Shown piece by piece: positions 29,883 through 38,309 of a DNA stretch of 38,897 bases. The stretch lies in NCBI GenBank assembly GCA_020725405.1, contig DYFB01000024.1:1-38897 (forward strand), given 5' to 3'. The stretch comes from Symbiobacterium sp. (GTDB taxonomy: Bacteria; Bacillota; Sulfobacillia; UBA995; UBA9673). The notes beneath the pieces were generated by a model. That model did not search any database. It was not told the DNA's origin and worked only from the letters and a program-made list of their open reading frames with translations. The position numbers and the translations under genes are program-made. Numbering within the stretch: the stretch's first letter is position 1; each line of letters starts with the position of its first letter.

Positions 29883-29985
29883 TAGAGCCCCGGCGGCTTC
29901 ACCCGCCCAGCCAAAGAGCCCTGAAGCCCCAGACTGTGTACATGCGGGGCGGGGGGTGGAAATCCAACGACCCTGCCGCGCGGCA

Positions 29986-30009
29986 CCGGACCGGCCCCGG
30001 CCGGTCCGG
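29986..30009. terminator. Hairpin between pit and the convergent SASP gene
   Basis: CCGGACCGG (29986-29994) pairs perfectly with CCGGTCCGG (30001-30009). No T-run. It lies between the convergent pit stop (29882) and the SASP gene end (30024). Confidence 0.5.
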
Positions 30010-30023
30010 GGACCTGCCGCTTC

Positions 30024-30407
30024 CTAGGTTCTGAGCTCCTCCTGGGCTGTCCCCGTCTGGACGGCCCAGTACGGGAAGGGTCCGGCGGGCACGGCCCGGC
30101 TATAAGCGGGCCGCGCGGCCTCCCCGGTTCGGTAGACCTCAGGAGCGTGGAACGCCCGCGTCGGCCCCGGCGAGACTCCGGTCGCCGGCGACGCGACGGC
30201 CGCGGTTCGAGCCGCCGCGCGTCTTGCCGTATGCTCGGCGGCAAGCGCGGCTTCGGCTCTGGCTACGGCCAGCTTGACCAGATTCCCGCAGTCCCGGGCG
30301 CTGACACTGCCCCAGCCTTCCGTGGCGACGGTGTCATAGACACCGAGCTCCCTGGCCAGGTCGTACTTCAGGGCGTCGGACATCACCCCTCGCGTGCGTC
30401 TCGGCAT
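30024..30407 (-). CDS. Alpha/beta-type small acid-soluble spore protein with C-terminal extension
   Basis: A 127-residue protein. The first ~65 residues match the SASP subgroup seen in Moorella- and Desulfotomaculum-type spore-formers: RGVMSDALKYDLARELGVYD, EGWGSVSARDCGNLVKLAVARAEAAL. SASPs bind and protect DNA in dormant spores and are cut by the GPR protease on germination. The GPR site region here reads YDLA. Residues about 66-127 form an Ala/Pro/Arg-rich tail absent from typical 60-90-residue SASPs. ATG at 30407 follows GGGAGGTG at about 5 nt. No clear sigma-G promoter was seen upstream. Confidence 0.78.
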   Translation of the reverse strand: MPRRTRGVMSDALKYDLARELGVYDTVATEGWGSVSARDCGNLVKLAVARAEAALAAEHTARRAAARTAAVASPATGVSPGPTRAFHAPEVYRTGEAARPAYSRAVPAGPFPYWAVQTGTAQEELRT

Positions 30408-30606
30408 GACGGCACCTCCCTTCGAACGCCGGCGGCAGGGTCCCTCTTAGCTTTGACTGGCCGCCCCGGTCCCGACACGAGGGGGTTTGAGGCAGGCCGG
30501 CCAGCCGGCGGACCTCCAGGCCGGAGATGCCAGACCGGGTAATAGCCCCGAGCCGCGGCCCATAGAGTCGTAAGAAGGTGGGCCGTGCGGGGAGAGCCTC
30601 GGAAAC

Positions 30607-32319
30607 ATGTTTTTTTTCTACGTTCGTCGACCAGGTCAGAGGTCCCGGACCGGGTGGGGGAACCGTTCCGTCCTCCGCCTGGCGGTAGCCCTGGCGCTGG
30701 CCGCGGCGGCGGCCGGCCTTCTCGCGGTGGGTGTTCCCGCGGTCGTCCGGGGACTACCGGGCGCCCGCTCTCCGGTCCGGGACCTCTCCGTCTGGCACGG
30801 GGCCTGGACCTCCGAGCCGGCTCCCCTCGACCCGGCCCGCGCGGTCACGGTGGTTGACGGGGCAGCCTGCACCCTGGTCTACAACGGGCTCCTGCGGGTC
30901 GACGAGGAGGGCCGGCCGGTCCCCGACCTCGCCCGGGACTGGACCGTCTCGTCCGACGGGCTCGTCTACACCTTCTACCTCCGGAGCGGAGTGAGGTTCC
31001 ACGACGGGTCGGAACTTGACTCCTCCGATGTGGTCTTCTCCTTCCAGCGCATCCTCGACCCGAAGGTGGGGTCGAGCCGGGGGTGGGTCCTCGACTCCAT
31101 AAAGGGGGCCAAGGAGTTCCTGCGGGGCAAGGCGGCCGGGGTGGTCGGGCTGGAGGCCCCCGACCCGCTGACCGTCCGGATAACCTTGGCCCAGCCGCTC
31201 GCCCACTTCCCGGCTCTCCTGTGCATGCCGGCGGCCTTTGTCGTCTGCCCGGAGGCGGTTGAGCGTTGGGGGGAGGACTTCGGCTACAACCCGGTAGGGA
31301 CGGGGCCCTGGATACTGGAGAGCTGGCGCGAGGGCGTCGAGATGCGCTTTACGGCCAACGCCGACTACTTCGACACCCGCCCCCGGCTCGACCGTCTTGT
31401 CTTCCGCTTCGTGCCCGACGCGGCTACCCGGCAGGCCGAGTTCGAAGCCGGGAACTTCGAGGTCCTGACCCTCGGAGAAGAAAACGCCGATTACTTCCTG
31501 AAGCACCCGCGCTACGCGGCGTCCGTCCTGCAGGCCCCGGAGCTCGCGGTGGTCTACGTGGCCCTGAACACGCGGAAGCCGCCGTTCGACAACGTTCTGG
31601 TCCGCAGGGCTCTGAACCACGCCGTCGACCGGGCGGCCATCCTCGAGGCGGTCCGGCCCGGACGCTACGTCCTGGCCGACGGCTCCGTCCCGCCGGGTCT
31701 CGCCGGCCACCAGCCGACCTGGCCGGGATACGTCTACGACCCCGGGCTCGCCCGCGCCCTCCTCGCCCGGGCCGGGTATCCGGACGGCTTCGAGTTCGAC
31801 CTCCTGGTGCGGACCGGGGGGCTCTCGGCCCTCCTAGCCGAGCCCATCCAGGCCGAGCTCACCCGGGTGGGGGTGAAGGTCCGCATTCTCCAGCTCGAGG
31901 CCCAGGCCTTCATCGCGGCGACCGGTGACCAGGGGAACGCGGACGCCTGCCTCGTCTCCTGGGTGGCCGACTACGCCGACCCAGAGAACTTCCTCTATCC
32001 GCTCTTTCACTCCTCGAACGGCCCGTCGGCCGGCAACTCGGCGCGCTTCGGCGACCCGGTCTGCGACCGCCTGCTCGAGGCTATCCACCGGGAGGCCGAC
32101 CCGGACAGGCGAGCCGTCCTCTGCCAGGCGGCGGAGAAAGCCATCTTCGCCCAGGCCCCCTGGATCCCGCTCTTCTTCCCGGTGGAACTGGTCGTGGTCC
32201 AGCCGGAGGTCCGCGGCTTCCGCCTCTGGCCCGTCTACAGCGGCAACAAGATGACCGACGTCTGGCTCGACCGGGGCCACGGCGCGGCCCGACCACCCGG
32301 CGACGGAGGAACGGACTGA
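30607..32319 (+). CDS. Peptide/nickel-type ABC substrate-binding protein (family 5)
   Basis: A 570-residue extracytoplasmic binding protein for an Opp/Dpp-type importer. A basic lead is followed by a hydrophobic helix (about 23-48) without a lipobox cysteine, so it is probably membrane-anchored by that helix. SBP_bac_5 pattern: PLDPARAVTVVDGAACTLVYNGL, LARDWTVSSDGLVYTFYLRSGVRFHDG, SSDVVFSFQRILDP, NPVGTGPWILESW, VALNTRKPPFDNVLVRRALNHAVDR and WVADYADPENFLYPLF. ATG at 30607 has a poor ribosome binding site, but no earlier in-frame start is better. It overlaps the first permease by 1 bp. Ligand could be peptides or oligosaccharides. Confidence 0.92.
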   Translation: MFFFYVRRPGQRSRTGWGNRSVLRLAVALALAAAAAGLLAVGVPAVVRGLPGARSPVRDLSVWHGAWTSEPAPLDPARAVTVVDGAACTLVYNGLLRVDEEGRPVPDLARDWTVSSDGLVYTFYLRSGVRFHDGSELDSSDVVFSFQRILDPKVGSSRGWVLDSIKGAKEFLRGKAAGVVGLEAPDPLTVRITLAQPLAHFPALLCMPAAFVVCPEAVERWGEDFGYNPVGTGPWILESWREGVEMRFTANADYFDTRPRLDRLVFRFVPDAATRQAEFEAGNFEVLTLGEENADYFLKHPRYAASVLQAPELAVVYVALNTRKPPFDNVLVRRALNHAVDRAAILEAVRPGRYVLADGSVPPGLAGHQPTWPGYVYDPGLARALLARAGYPDGFEFDLLVRTGGLSALLAEPIQAELTRVGVKVRILQLEAQAFIAATGDQGNADACLVSWVADYADPENFLYPLFHSSNGPSAGNSARFGDPVCDRLLEAIHREADPDRRAVLCQAAEKAIFAQAPWIPLFFPVELVVVQPEVRGFRLWPVYSGNKMTDVWLDRGHGAARPPGDGGTD

Positions 32320-33245
32320 TGCTTGCCTTGGCCCTGCGGCGCCTCGCCGGCTCTATCCCGGTCCTCCTCGCAGTGAGCGTGGTGACCTTCACCCTGCTCT
32401 ACATCGTTCCCGGTGACCCGGTGACGGCCCTGGTCGGCGACCGGGCGAGCCCGGAGACGATCGCCAACCTGCGCCGCGAGCTCGGCCTCGACCTTCCGGT
32501 CCATGAGCGCTATCTAGCCTGGCTAAAGCGCGCTCTCTCCGGGGACCTCGGGCGCTCGTGGGTGACCGGAAGACCGGTGGCCCGGTCCATCGTCGCCCGC
32601 GTGCCGGTGACCGCCCGGCTGGCTCTGACGGCCTTCCTCGTCTCGAGCGTCGTCGGCCTCGGCGTAGGGGTCTACTCCGCCTCGCGCCACGGGCGCCCGG
32701 CCGACCACGTGGTGCGGCTCACCCTGCTCCTGGCCGGGGCCGTCCCGGTCTTCGTCGCGGCCACGGTGGCCATGTACGTCTTCGGCGTCAGGCTGAGGGT
32801 CCTGCCCGTCTCGGGCCTAGGCGACGGCTCGCTCCGCCACTTCATCCTGCCCGGGCTCGTCCTCGGCGTGTATCTCTCAATCTTCCAGGCCCGGATGACG
32901 AGGTCGGTCATGCTCGAGATAATCCGCCAGGACTACATCCGCACGGCCCGGGCCAAGGGCCTCCCCGAGCGGGTCGTCATCTGGCGGCACGCCTTCCGGA
33001 ACGCCCTCGTGAGCGTCATCACCCTGCTCGGGGGCTCGCTCTCCAACCTCCTCGTCGGGTCGGTCCTGACCGAAACCATCTTCAACCTCCCGGGCATCGG
33101 CCGCTTCACCGTCGACGCTGCCTACGCCCGGGACTTCCCGGCGGTGATGGGGTGCTTCCTCTTCCAATCCGTCGTCTTCGTGCTGGCGAACACCCTGGTC
33201 GACCTGGGGTACGCGCTGGCCGACCCGAGGGTCCGCCTTGGCTAG
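32319..33245 (+). CDS. Opp/Dpp-type ABC permease (DppB-like)
   Basis: A 308-residue, six-helix inner-membrane permease. Typical opening RLAGSIPVLLAVSVVTFTLLYIVPGDPV, then a periplasmic LRRELGLDLPVHERYLAWLKRAL block with GDLGRSW, and the EAA-like loop RTARAKGLPERVVIWRHAFRNAL that contacts the ATPases. ATG at 32319 shares one base with the stop of the binding-protein gene. It works with the second permease at 33238 as a heterodimer. Confidence 0.95.
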   Translation: MLALALRRLAGSIPVLLAVSVVTFTLLYIVPGDPVTALVGDRASPETIANLRRELGLDLPVHERYLAWLKRALSGDLGRSWVTGRPVARSIVARVPVTARLALTAFLVSSVVGLGVGVYSASRHGRPADHVVRLTLLLAGAVPVFVAATVAMYVFGVRLRVLPVSGLGDGSLRHFILPGLVLGVYLSIFQARMTRSVMLEIIRQDYIRTARAKGLPERVVIWRHAFRNALVSVITLLGGSLSNLLVGSVLTETIFNLPGIGRFTVDAAYARDFPAVMGCFLFQSVVFVLANTLVDLGYALADPRVRLG

Positions 33246-34056
33246 GGCCGCAGGCCTACCCATGGCCGTCGCCGGCGCCCTCCTCCTGACCCTGGTGGCC
33301 CTGGCCGCGGTCGCCGGCCCGTGGCTCGCCCCGGCGCACCCGGACGAGCTGTCGCTGGCCGAGAGCCTCCGACCGCCCGGGCCCGGGCACCCCTTCGGCA
33401 CGGACTACTTCGGGCGCGACGTCTTCAGCCGGGTCCTCTACGGCGCCCGGGTGTCGCTGGCCATAAGCCTCTCGGCCCAGCTCATCGCCCTAGTGGTCGG
33501 CGTCGCCCTAGGCGCGGCCGCCGGCTACTTCGGCGGCTGGGTGGACGGGGCGGTGATGCGCCTGGTCGACGTGGTCATGGCCTTCCCCGATCTCCTCCTG
33601 GCTATCGGCATCGCCGCCAGTCTGGGGCCGGGCGTGCCCTCGGTCCTTCTGGCCCTCGGGCTCGTAGGCTGGCCGGGCCTCTGTCGCCTCGTCCGGGGCG
33701 AGGTGCTCGCCCTGAAGGAGAGGGACTTCATCGACGCGGCCCGGGCCATCGGCGCCGGCGACCTCTGGATCCTCCGCCGGCACGTCCTGCCCAACGTGGC
33801 CGCCCCCATCCTCATCGCCACGACGCTCGGGGTCGGCAGCCGCATCCTCCAGGAGGCCAGCCTCTCGTTCCTCGGCCTGGGGGTCCAGCCTCCGGCGGCC
33901 TCCTGGGGGTCCATGGTCCACCACGGCCTCCGATGGCTTTCCCGCGCGCCCTGGCTGGTCATCTTCCCGGGGTTGGCCATCGCTGTGGCCGTGCTTGGGT
34001 CGAACCTCCTGGGCGACGGGCTGCGCGACATCCTCGACCCGAGGCTGAGGGACTGA
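33238..34056 (+). CDS. Opp/Dpp-type ABC permease (DppC-like)
   Basis: A 272-residue partner permease. Opening helix then LAPAHPDELSLAESLRPPGPGHPFGTDYFGRDVFSRVLYGARVSL, the DppC hallmark; EAA-like loop DAARAIGAGDLWILRRHVLPNV; C-terminal LGDGLRDILDPRLRD. The start is TTG at 33238, overlapping the previous stop by 8 bp. ATG at 33259 is an alternative that trims seven residues. Its stop overlaps the ATG of the first ATPase (TGATG). Confidence 0.95.
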   Translation: MARAAGLPMAVAGALLLTLVALAAVAGPWLAPAHPDELSLAESLRPPGPGHPFGTDYFGRDVFSRVLYGARVSLAISLSAQLIALVVGVALGAAAGYFGGWVDGAVMRLVDVVMAFPDLLLAIGIAASLGPGVPSVLLALGLVGWPGLCRLVRGEVLALKERDFIDAARAIGAGDLWILRRHVLPNVAAPILIATTLGVGSRILQEASLSFLGLGVQPPAASWGSMVHHGLRWLSRAPWLVIFPGLAIAVAVLGSNLLGDGLRDILDPRLRD

Positions 34057-35189
34057 TGGGCGGGGGGCGGGGTCAGAACCCGGACTGGGACCGAGGCCGG
34101 GGACCGGGCCACCGGGAGAGGGACCGGCCGCCCGGACCTGGACCGGGACGGCGGAAGGTCCGGAGCGCGGAGGGGGCCGTGGGGAGCCCTCTTCTCGAGG
34201 TCCTTGACCTCCGGGCCGAATTCCGCACGTCGCGGGGACGCCTCCCCGTCGTCGACGGCGTCTCCTTCACCCTGGACACCGGCGGCGGCCTGGCCATCGT
34301 CGGGGAGTCGGGCTCGGGGAAGACGGCGACAGCCCTCTCGCTGATGCGTCTCCTCCCCGACCCGCCCGGGCGGATAACCGGAGGTCGCGTTCTCCTCCGG
34401 GGCCGCGACCTCCTCGCCCTTCCCGAGGAGGCCCTGACGGCGGTCAGGGGACGCGAGCTGGCCATGGTCTTCCAGGAGCCGGCCACGGCCCTGAACCCGG
34501 TCATGAGCGTCGGCGAGCAGATTGCCGAGGCCGTCGTCCAGCACCGGGGCGTGGCGCGGCGCCGGGTCCGCCCGCTGGTCCTGGAGTCCCTGGACCAGGC
34601 CGGCGTCCCGGAGCCGGAGACCTACCTCGGAAGCTATCCCCACCAGCTCAGCGGGGGGCTCCGCCAGCGGGTGATGATAGCCATAGCCCTGGCCTGCGGT
34701 CCATCCGTTCTCATCGCTGACGAGCCCACCACGGCCCTGGACGTCACGGTCCAGGACCGGCTCCTCGACCTCCTCGCCTACCTCCGGCACCATCTGGGGC
34801 TGGCCCTGCTTCTCATCACCCACGACCTCGGCGTGGTGGCCAGGCTCGTCGACCGGGTCGCGGTGATGTACGCCGGACAGATCGTCGAAACGGCGCCCGT
34901 CGCCGTCTTCTTCCGCGGTCCGGCTCACCCGTACTCCCGCGGCCTTCTCCAGGCCGCCCGCCTGGAGGCGGTCGGACCGGAGAGCCGGGCCCGGCGGGGC
35001 GGCCGCCCGCGTCTCGAGGTCATCGGCGGTTCGGTCCCCGATCTCGCCGACCTCCCTCCCGGGTGCCGCTTCGCCCCGCGCTGCCGGTGGGCCGGCGGCG
35101 GGGGCCCCTGCTGGCGGGAGGTCCCCGGGCTGCGGGAGGTCGGCCCCGGGCATCTGGCCCGCTGCCGGCGACCGGGGGTGGGGCCGTGA
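34056..35189 (+). CDS. Opp/Dpp-type ABC ATPase (DppD-like)
   Basis: A 377-residue ATP-hydrolysing subunit. Walker [11 protein letters not shown]-loop [11 protein letters not shown], signature LSGGLRQR, Walker [13 protein letters not shown]-loop ITHDLG, and the C-terminal oligopeptide domain with [10 protein letters not shown]. The ATG at 34056 overlaps the permease stop but adds a ~41-residue Gly/Arg/Pro-rich lead built of degenerate GACCGG-like repeats. GTG at 34179, with GGAGGGGGCC upstream, begins at the conserved [11 protein letters not shown] and may be the real or a second start. Confidence 0.95.
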   Translation: MGGGRGQNPDWDRGRGPGHRERDRPPGPGPGRRKVRSAEGAVGSPLLEVLDLRAEFRTSRGRLPVVDGVSFTLDTGGGLAIVGESGSGKTATALSLMRLLPDPPGRITGGRVLLRGRDLLALPEEALTAVRGRELAMVFQEPATALNPVMSVGEQIAEAVVQHRGVARRRVRPLVLESLDQAGVPEPETYLGSYPHQLSGGLRQRVMIAIALACGPSVLIADEPTTALDVTVQDRLLDLLAYLRHHLGLALLLITHDLGVVARLVDRVAVMYAGQIVETAPVAVFFRGPAHPYSRGLLQAARLEAVGPESRARRGGRPRLEVIGGSVPDLADLPPGCRFAPRCRWAGGGGPCWREVPGLREVGPGHLARCRRPGVGP

Positions 35190-36166
35190 GCCTCCTCGTC
35201 TTCGACGGAGTGGTCAAGACTTTCCCCGTGGGACGGCCGGGACTCCTCGGCGGGCCGGGGCGGGTCAGGCGGGCCGTGGACGAGGTCAGCTTCTCGGTCG
35301 AGCGAGGCCGGACCTACGCCCTGGTGGGGGAGTCGGGGTGCGGGAAAACGACCGTCGCCCGGTTGGCCGCGGCTCTCCTCCGGCCGACCCGGGGCCGCGT
35401 CGTCTTCGCCGGGGGCGACGTCGGCCGCCTGCGGGGGAGGGCGCTCGCCGCCTACCGGCGCCGGGTGCAGATGGTCTTCCAGGACCCGGCCGGGGCCCTC
35501 GATCCCCGCCAGCGGGTCGCTTCGGCCGTCGAGGAACCGCTCCTGATCCACGGCCTCGGCGGGGCCGCTCGCCGCCGGGCCGAGGTCGGGCGGCTCCTCG
35601 AAGTCGTGGGCCTCGGGCAGAGGGAGGGCGCGCGCTTTCCGCACCAGCTCTCCGGCGGCCAGAAGCAGCGGGTCCTTATCGCCCGCGCCCTGGCCCTCCA
35701 GCCGGAGCTCGTCATCCTCGACGAGCCCGTCTCCGCTCTGGACGTCTCCGTGCGAGCCCAGATCCTGACTCTCCTCACCCGTCTCCAGCGCGAGAACGAC
35801 CTCACCTACCTCCTTATCAGCCACGACATCGGCGTGGTCGGCTACTCCGCTGACCGCGTGGGGGTCATGCACCGGGGACGGCTCGTCGAGGAGGGTCCGG
35901 CCGACGTCGTCCTCTCCCGGCCGGCCCATCCTTACACGGTCGGCCTTCTCCGGGCCGTCCCGGTGCCGGATCCGGCCAGGCGGCCGCCACCCCCGGCCGG
36001 GCCTCCGCCCGAGCCGCCCGAGCCTCGGACGGACTCCTCCCGGGCCTGTCTCTACGCCCACCTCTGCCCGCGGGCCGCCCGTTCCTGCGTCAGGCGCCGT
36101 CCCGCCCTGAGGACGGTCGCGGGACGGGCCGACCACCGGGCGAGCTGTCATCTCGCGGAGGATTGA
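35186..36166 (+). CDS. Opp/Dpp-type ABC ATPase (DppF-like)
   Basis: A 326-residue second ATPase of the importer. Opens with LLVFDGVVKTFPVGRPGLL; Walker A GESGCGKTT, Q-loop VFQDPAGALDPRQ, signature LSGGQKQR, Walker B LVILDEPVSALD, H-loop ISHDIG, then the AHPYTVGLL block and a cysteine-bearing C-terminus after a Pro-rich linker. GTG at 35186 overlaps the stop of the first ATPase by 4 bp (GTGA). Last gene of the five-gene operon. Confidence 0.95.
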   Translation: MSLLVFDGVVKTFPVGRPGLLGGPGRVRRAVDEVSFSVERGRTYALVGESGCGKTTVARLAAALLRPTRGRVVFAGGDVGRLRGRALAAYRRRVQMVFQDPAGALDPRQRVASAVEEPLLIHGLGGAARRRAEVGRLLEVVGLGQREGARFPHQLSGGQKQRVLIARALALQPELVILDEPVSALDVSVRAQILTLLTRLQRENDLTYLLISHDIGVVGYSADRVGVMHRGRLVEEGPADVVLSRPAHPYTVGLLRAVPVPDPARRPPPPAGPPPEPPEPRTDSSRACLYAHLCPRAARSCVRRRPALRTVAGRADHRASCHLAED

Positions 36167-36311
36167 TCGATCAGTCAGTCCCGGCTGTATCCCCCGGTCG
36201 CCGCCCGCCCACGGACTGGGAGGCGGTTGTAAGGAGTAAGTTTTGTAAACGACCAATAACACCAGGAAAAGTGCTGTCAAGAGAAGAAGCTCCGGCCCGG
36301 GAGGCCGGACA

Positions 36312-37643
36312 GTGACGGGTAGGGAGTGCCCCGCGGAGGCCCGCAGAGGGGTGCATGGAACCAGGGCCGGGCGGTTCATCCTCGAGTGGAGGAGGCCGGC
36401 GGCCGCGGTCCTCGCGGTCCTCTGCCTCTTCAGCTTCGGGTACGCGGGCGGCTCGAGGTCGTCGACCGGGGGCCCGCGCCCGGGGGACGAGGTCGGCTAC
36501 TTCACGACACGACACCCGGTGAGAACTCCATACGAGGTCCTCCTGGCCTGCCAGCTCCCGTCGGGGGCCTTCACCCTGAAGCCCGGTGACAGCCGGATAA
36601 TCCCCTATTTCGCCAATCTTGCCGCCATGGCCCTGGTCGACCGGCGTCCCCAAGCCGTGCGGCTCTATGTCGAGTGGTACCTCGACCGCCTCAACCTCCC
36701 CGACCGCTGGGGCCTTCACGGGACAATCTACGACTATCGTGTCGACCCCTCCGGGAAGGAGGAGCCGACTCACGGCTACGACTCGGCCGACTCCTATGCG
36801 GCCACGTTCCTCACCCTCGTCCGGGCCTACCTCGACCGGACCGGCGACCTCGATTTCGTGCTCGATAAGCTGCCCGCTCTCGAGACCGTGGCGGGGGTCA
36901 TCCCGGCCCTCCAGGACGCCGACGGGCTTGTCTGGGCAACGCCCGCGCGTCTCGAGAAGTACCTCATGGACAACTGCGAGAACTACCGAGGCCTGGTCGA
37001 CTACGCGGCCATCCTCGCCGCCGTCGGTCGGGACGAGGAAGCTGGCCAGGCCCTGGCCGCGGCCGGGCGGGTGCGGCGAGGCATCGAAGAGCGCCTGTGG
37101 AACGAGAAGAGGGGCAACTACGACTGGTGCATCTACACCCTCTGGCTCGGGGGCCTGCGCCTGGGCGAGGTCTCCCGGAAGTCCGATTGGAAGCGCTGGT
37201 ATCCCGATACGACGGCCCAGATATTCCCGGTAATTACGGGGGTCATCGACCCGGGAAGCCCGCGGGCCGCGTCCCTCTACCAGAACCTCGACCAGTGGCA
37301 CCCCGGCTGGGTCGGACAGGCCAAGGCCGACCCCCACCCGTGGTCGGTCCTGGGCTACGCCGCGGCGGTCATGGGCGACACCCAGCAAGCCCTGGCCTTC
37401 ACCCGGGCCACGGCGGCGACCTACATGGCCGAGGACGGCCCGTACTCCGGGCTGTCGTGGGAGATAGCCTGGCACCTCCTCACCGTCGGCCTCCTCGTCG
37501 GGCACGACGTCCCGCAGGCCGCGGGCGGGCCGTCGCTGAAGGCCCTCGAGGAGACCGGGCCCGACGTCACCGCGGTGAGCGCCTCAGGCGCGCCGGAACC
37601 GGGGGGCCCCTCCGACCCGCCGGCCCCGCGGCCGGCGCGGTAG
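36312..37643 (+). CDS. Membrane-anchored six-hairpin glycosidase-like protein
   Basis: A 443-residue protein. A basic lead and one hydrophobic helix (about 28-46) suggest secretion or membrane anchoring. The rest is helical with paired-helix repeats of an (alpha/alpha)6 barrel: LLACQLPSGAFTLKPGDSRIIPYFANL, RWGLHGTIYDY, THGYDSADSYAATFLTLVRAYL, LVWATPARLEKYLMDNCENYRGLVDYAAIL and GNYDWCIYTLWLGG. Aspartates in the YDSADSYAA segment could be catalytic. Such folds hydrolyse or bind glycans. GTG at 36312 follows GGGAGG at about 7 nt. It lies 145 bp after the ABC importer operon; a link to that importer's substrate is inference. An AT-richer patch (about 36225-36290) precedes it without a promoter I can define. 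Confidence 0.75.
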   Translation: MTGRECPAEARRGVHGTRAGRFILEWRRPAAAVLAVLCLFSFGYAGGSRSSTGGPRPGDEVGYFTTRHPVRTPYEVLLACQLPSGAFTLKPGDSRIIPYFANLAAMALVDRRPQAVRLYVEWYLDRLNLPDRWGLHGTIYDYRVDPSGKEEPTHGYDSADSYAATFLTLVRAYLDRTGDLDFVLDKLPALETVAGVIPALQDADGLVWATPARLEKYLMDNCENYRGLVDYAAILAAVGRDEEAGQALAAAGRVRRGIEERLWNEKRGNYDWCIYTLWLGGLRLGEVSRKSDWKRWYPDTTAQIFPVITGVIDPGSPRAASLYQNLDQWHPGWVGQAKADPHPWSVLGYAAAVMGDTQQALAFTRATAATYMAEDGPYSGLSWEIAWHLLTVGLLVGHDVPQAAGGPSLKALEETGPDVTAVSASGAPEPGGPSDPPAPRPAR

Positions 37644-37685
37644 CCGCGGGCGAGGGCCGTCAATCGCCGAGGCCGGGCATCGCCG

Positions 37686-38303
37686 TCAGTCGCCCGGACC
37701 GGGCGACACCGTCTTGACCAGCCAGCGTTTCTCGGCCTCCACGAACCGCACCACCACCTGGTCCGCGGCCTCGCGCGAGCGGATCTCGGCGGTCCCGGGG
37801 TTGACGATGACGACGTAGCGGACGGTTACGACACACTCGACGACCCGGTCGCCCTTCTGCTGGACGAGACCGCCCACCGATGAACGGAAGCCGGTGACCT
37901 GCACCGGCGTGAGGCGGCCGTCCGGGTTCTCCGGTCCGGCCAGAAAGAGGACAGGCGGCCCCCAGGGCCAGTCCCCGGCGGCCGTGCCCCGCTCTTCGGG
38001 GACGACGGCCTCCCGCAGCGCGAGCCAGGTTTCAGGGCCCGGCCGCGTCGCCCAGTCGGCCCTGGCCCTCTGGAAGAGCTCGGCCGCGGCCGCGGCCGGC
38101 GAGTCCGGGCCCAGGACCACGTCCCGCCGGGTGGCCCAGTCGGCGTAGTCGACCCGGGCCAGGCGCGAGCCGAGGACCACGGCCACCGCCAGGAGCACGA
38201 CGGCCGCAAGGCGGGTGTTCCGCACCCGGCGACGGATTTGCTCGAGGTCGGCGGGTCCCGACCGCCTCGCGTCACGGTCCGGTCCGCCAGGTCTTGGGCT
38301 CAT
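37686..38303 (-). CDS. Single-span membrane protein, unknown
   Basis: A 205-residue protein I do not recognise. A basic cytoplasmic lead (1-30), one hydrophobic helix (about 31-47), then a soluble outer domain with the strand-rich end VECVVTVRYVVIVNPGTAEI and ADQVVVRFVEAEKRWLVKTV, which resembles NTF2-like or conjugation-accessory folds only in general shape. ATG at 38303 lies 6 bp after the stop of the ABC ATPase gene, so it is in the same operon. It may be an accessory to that transporter; no function is assigned. Confidence 0.7.
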   Translation of the reverse strand: MSPRPGGPDRDARRSGPADLEQIRRRVRNTRLAAVVLLAVAVVLGSRLARVDYADWATRRDVVLGPDSPAAAAAELFQRARADWATRPGPETWLALREAVVPEERGTAAGDWPWGPPVLFLAGPENPDGRLTPVQVTGFRSSVGGLVQQKGDRVVECVVTVRYVVIVNPGTAEIRSREAADQVVVRFVEAEKRWLVKTVSPGPGD

Positions 38304-38309
38304 GGCTCG

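Noticed and set aside
36225-36290. Promoter in the AT-richer patch before the hairpin protein gene
   Set aside because: TTGTAA occurs twice (36227, 36243), but neither has a -10 element at 16-18 bp, so no promoter could be supported.
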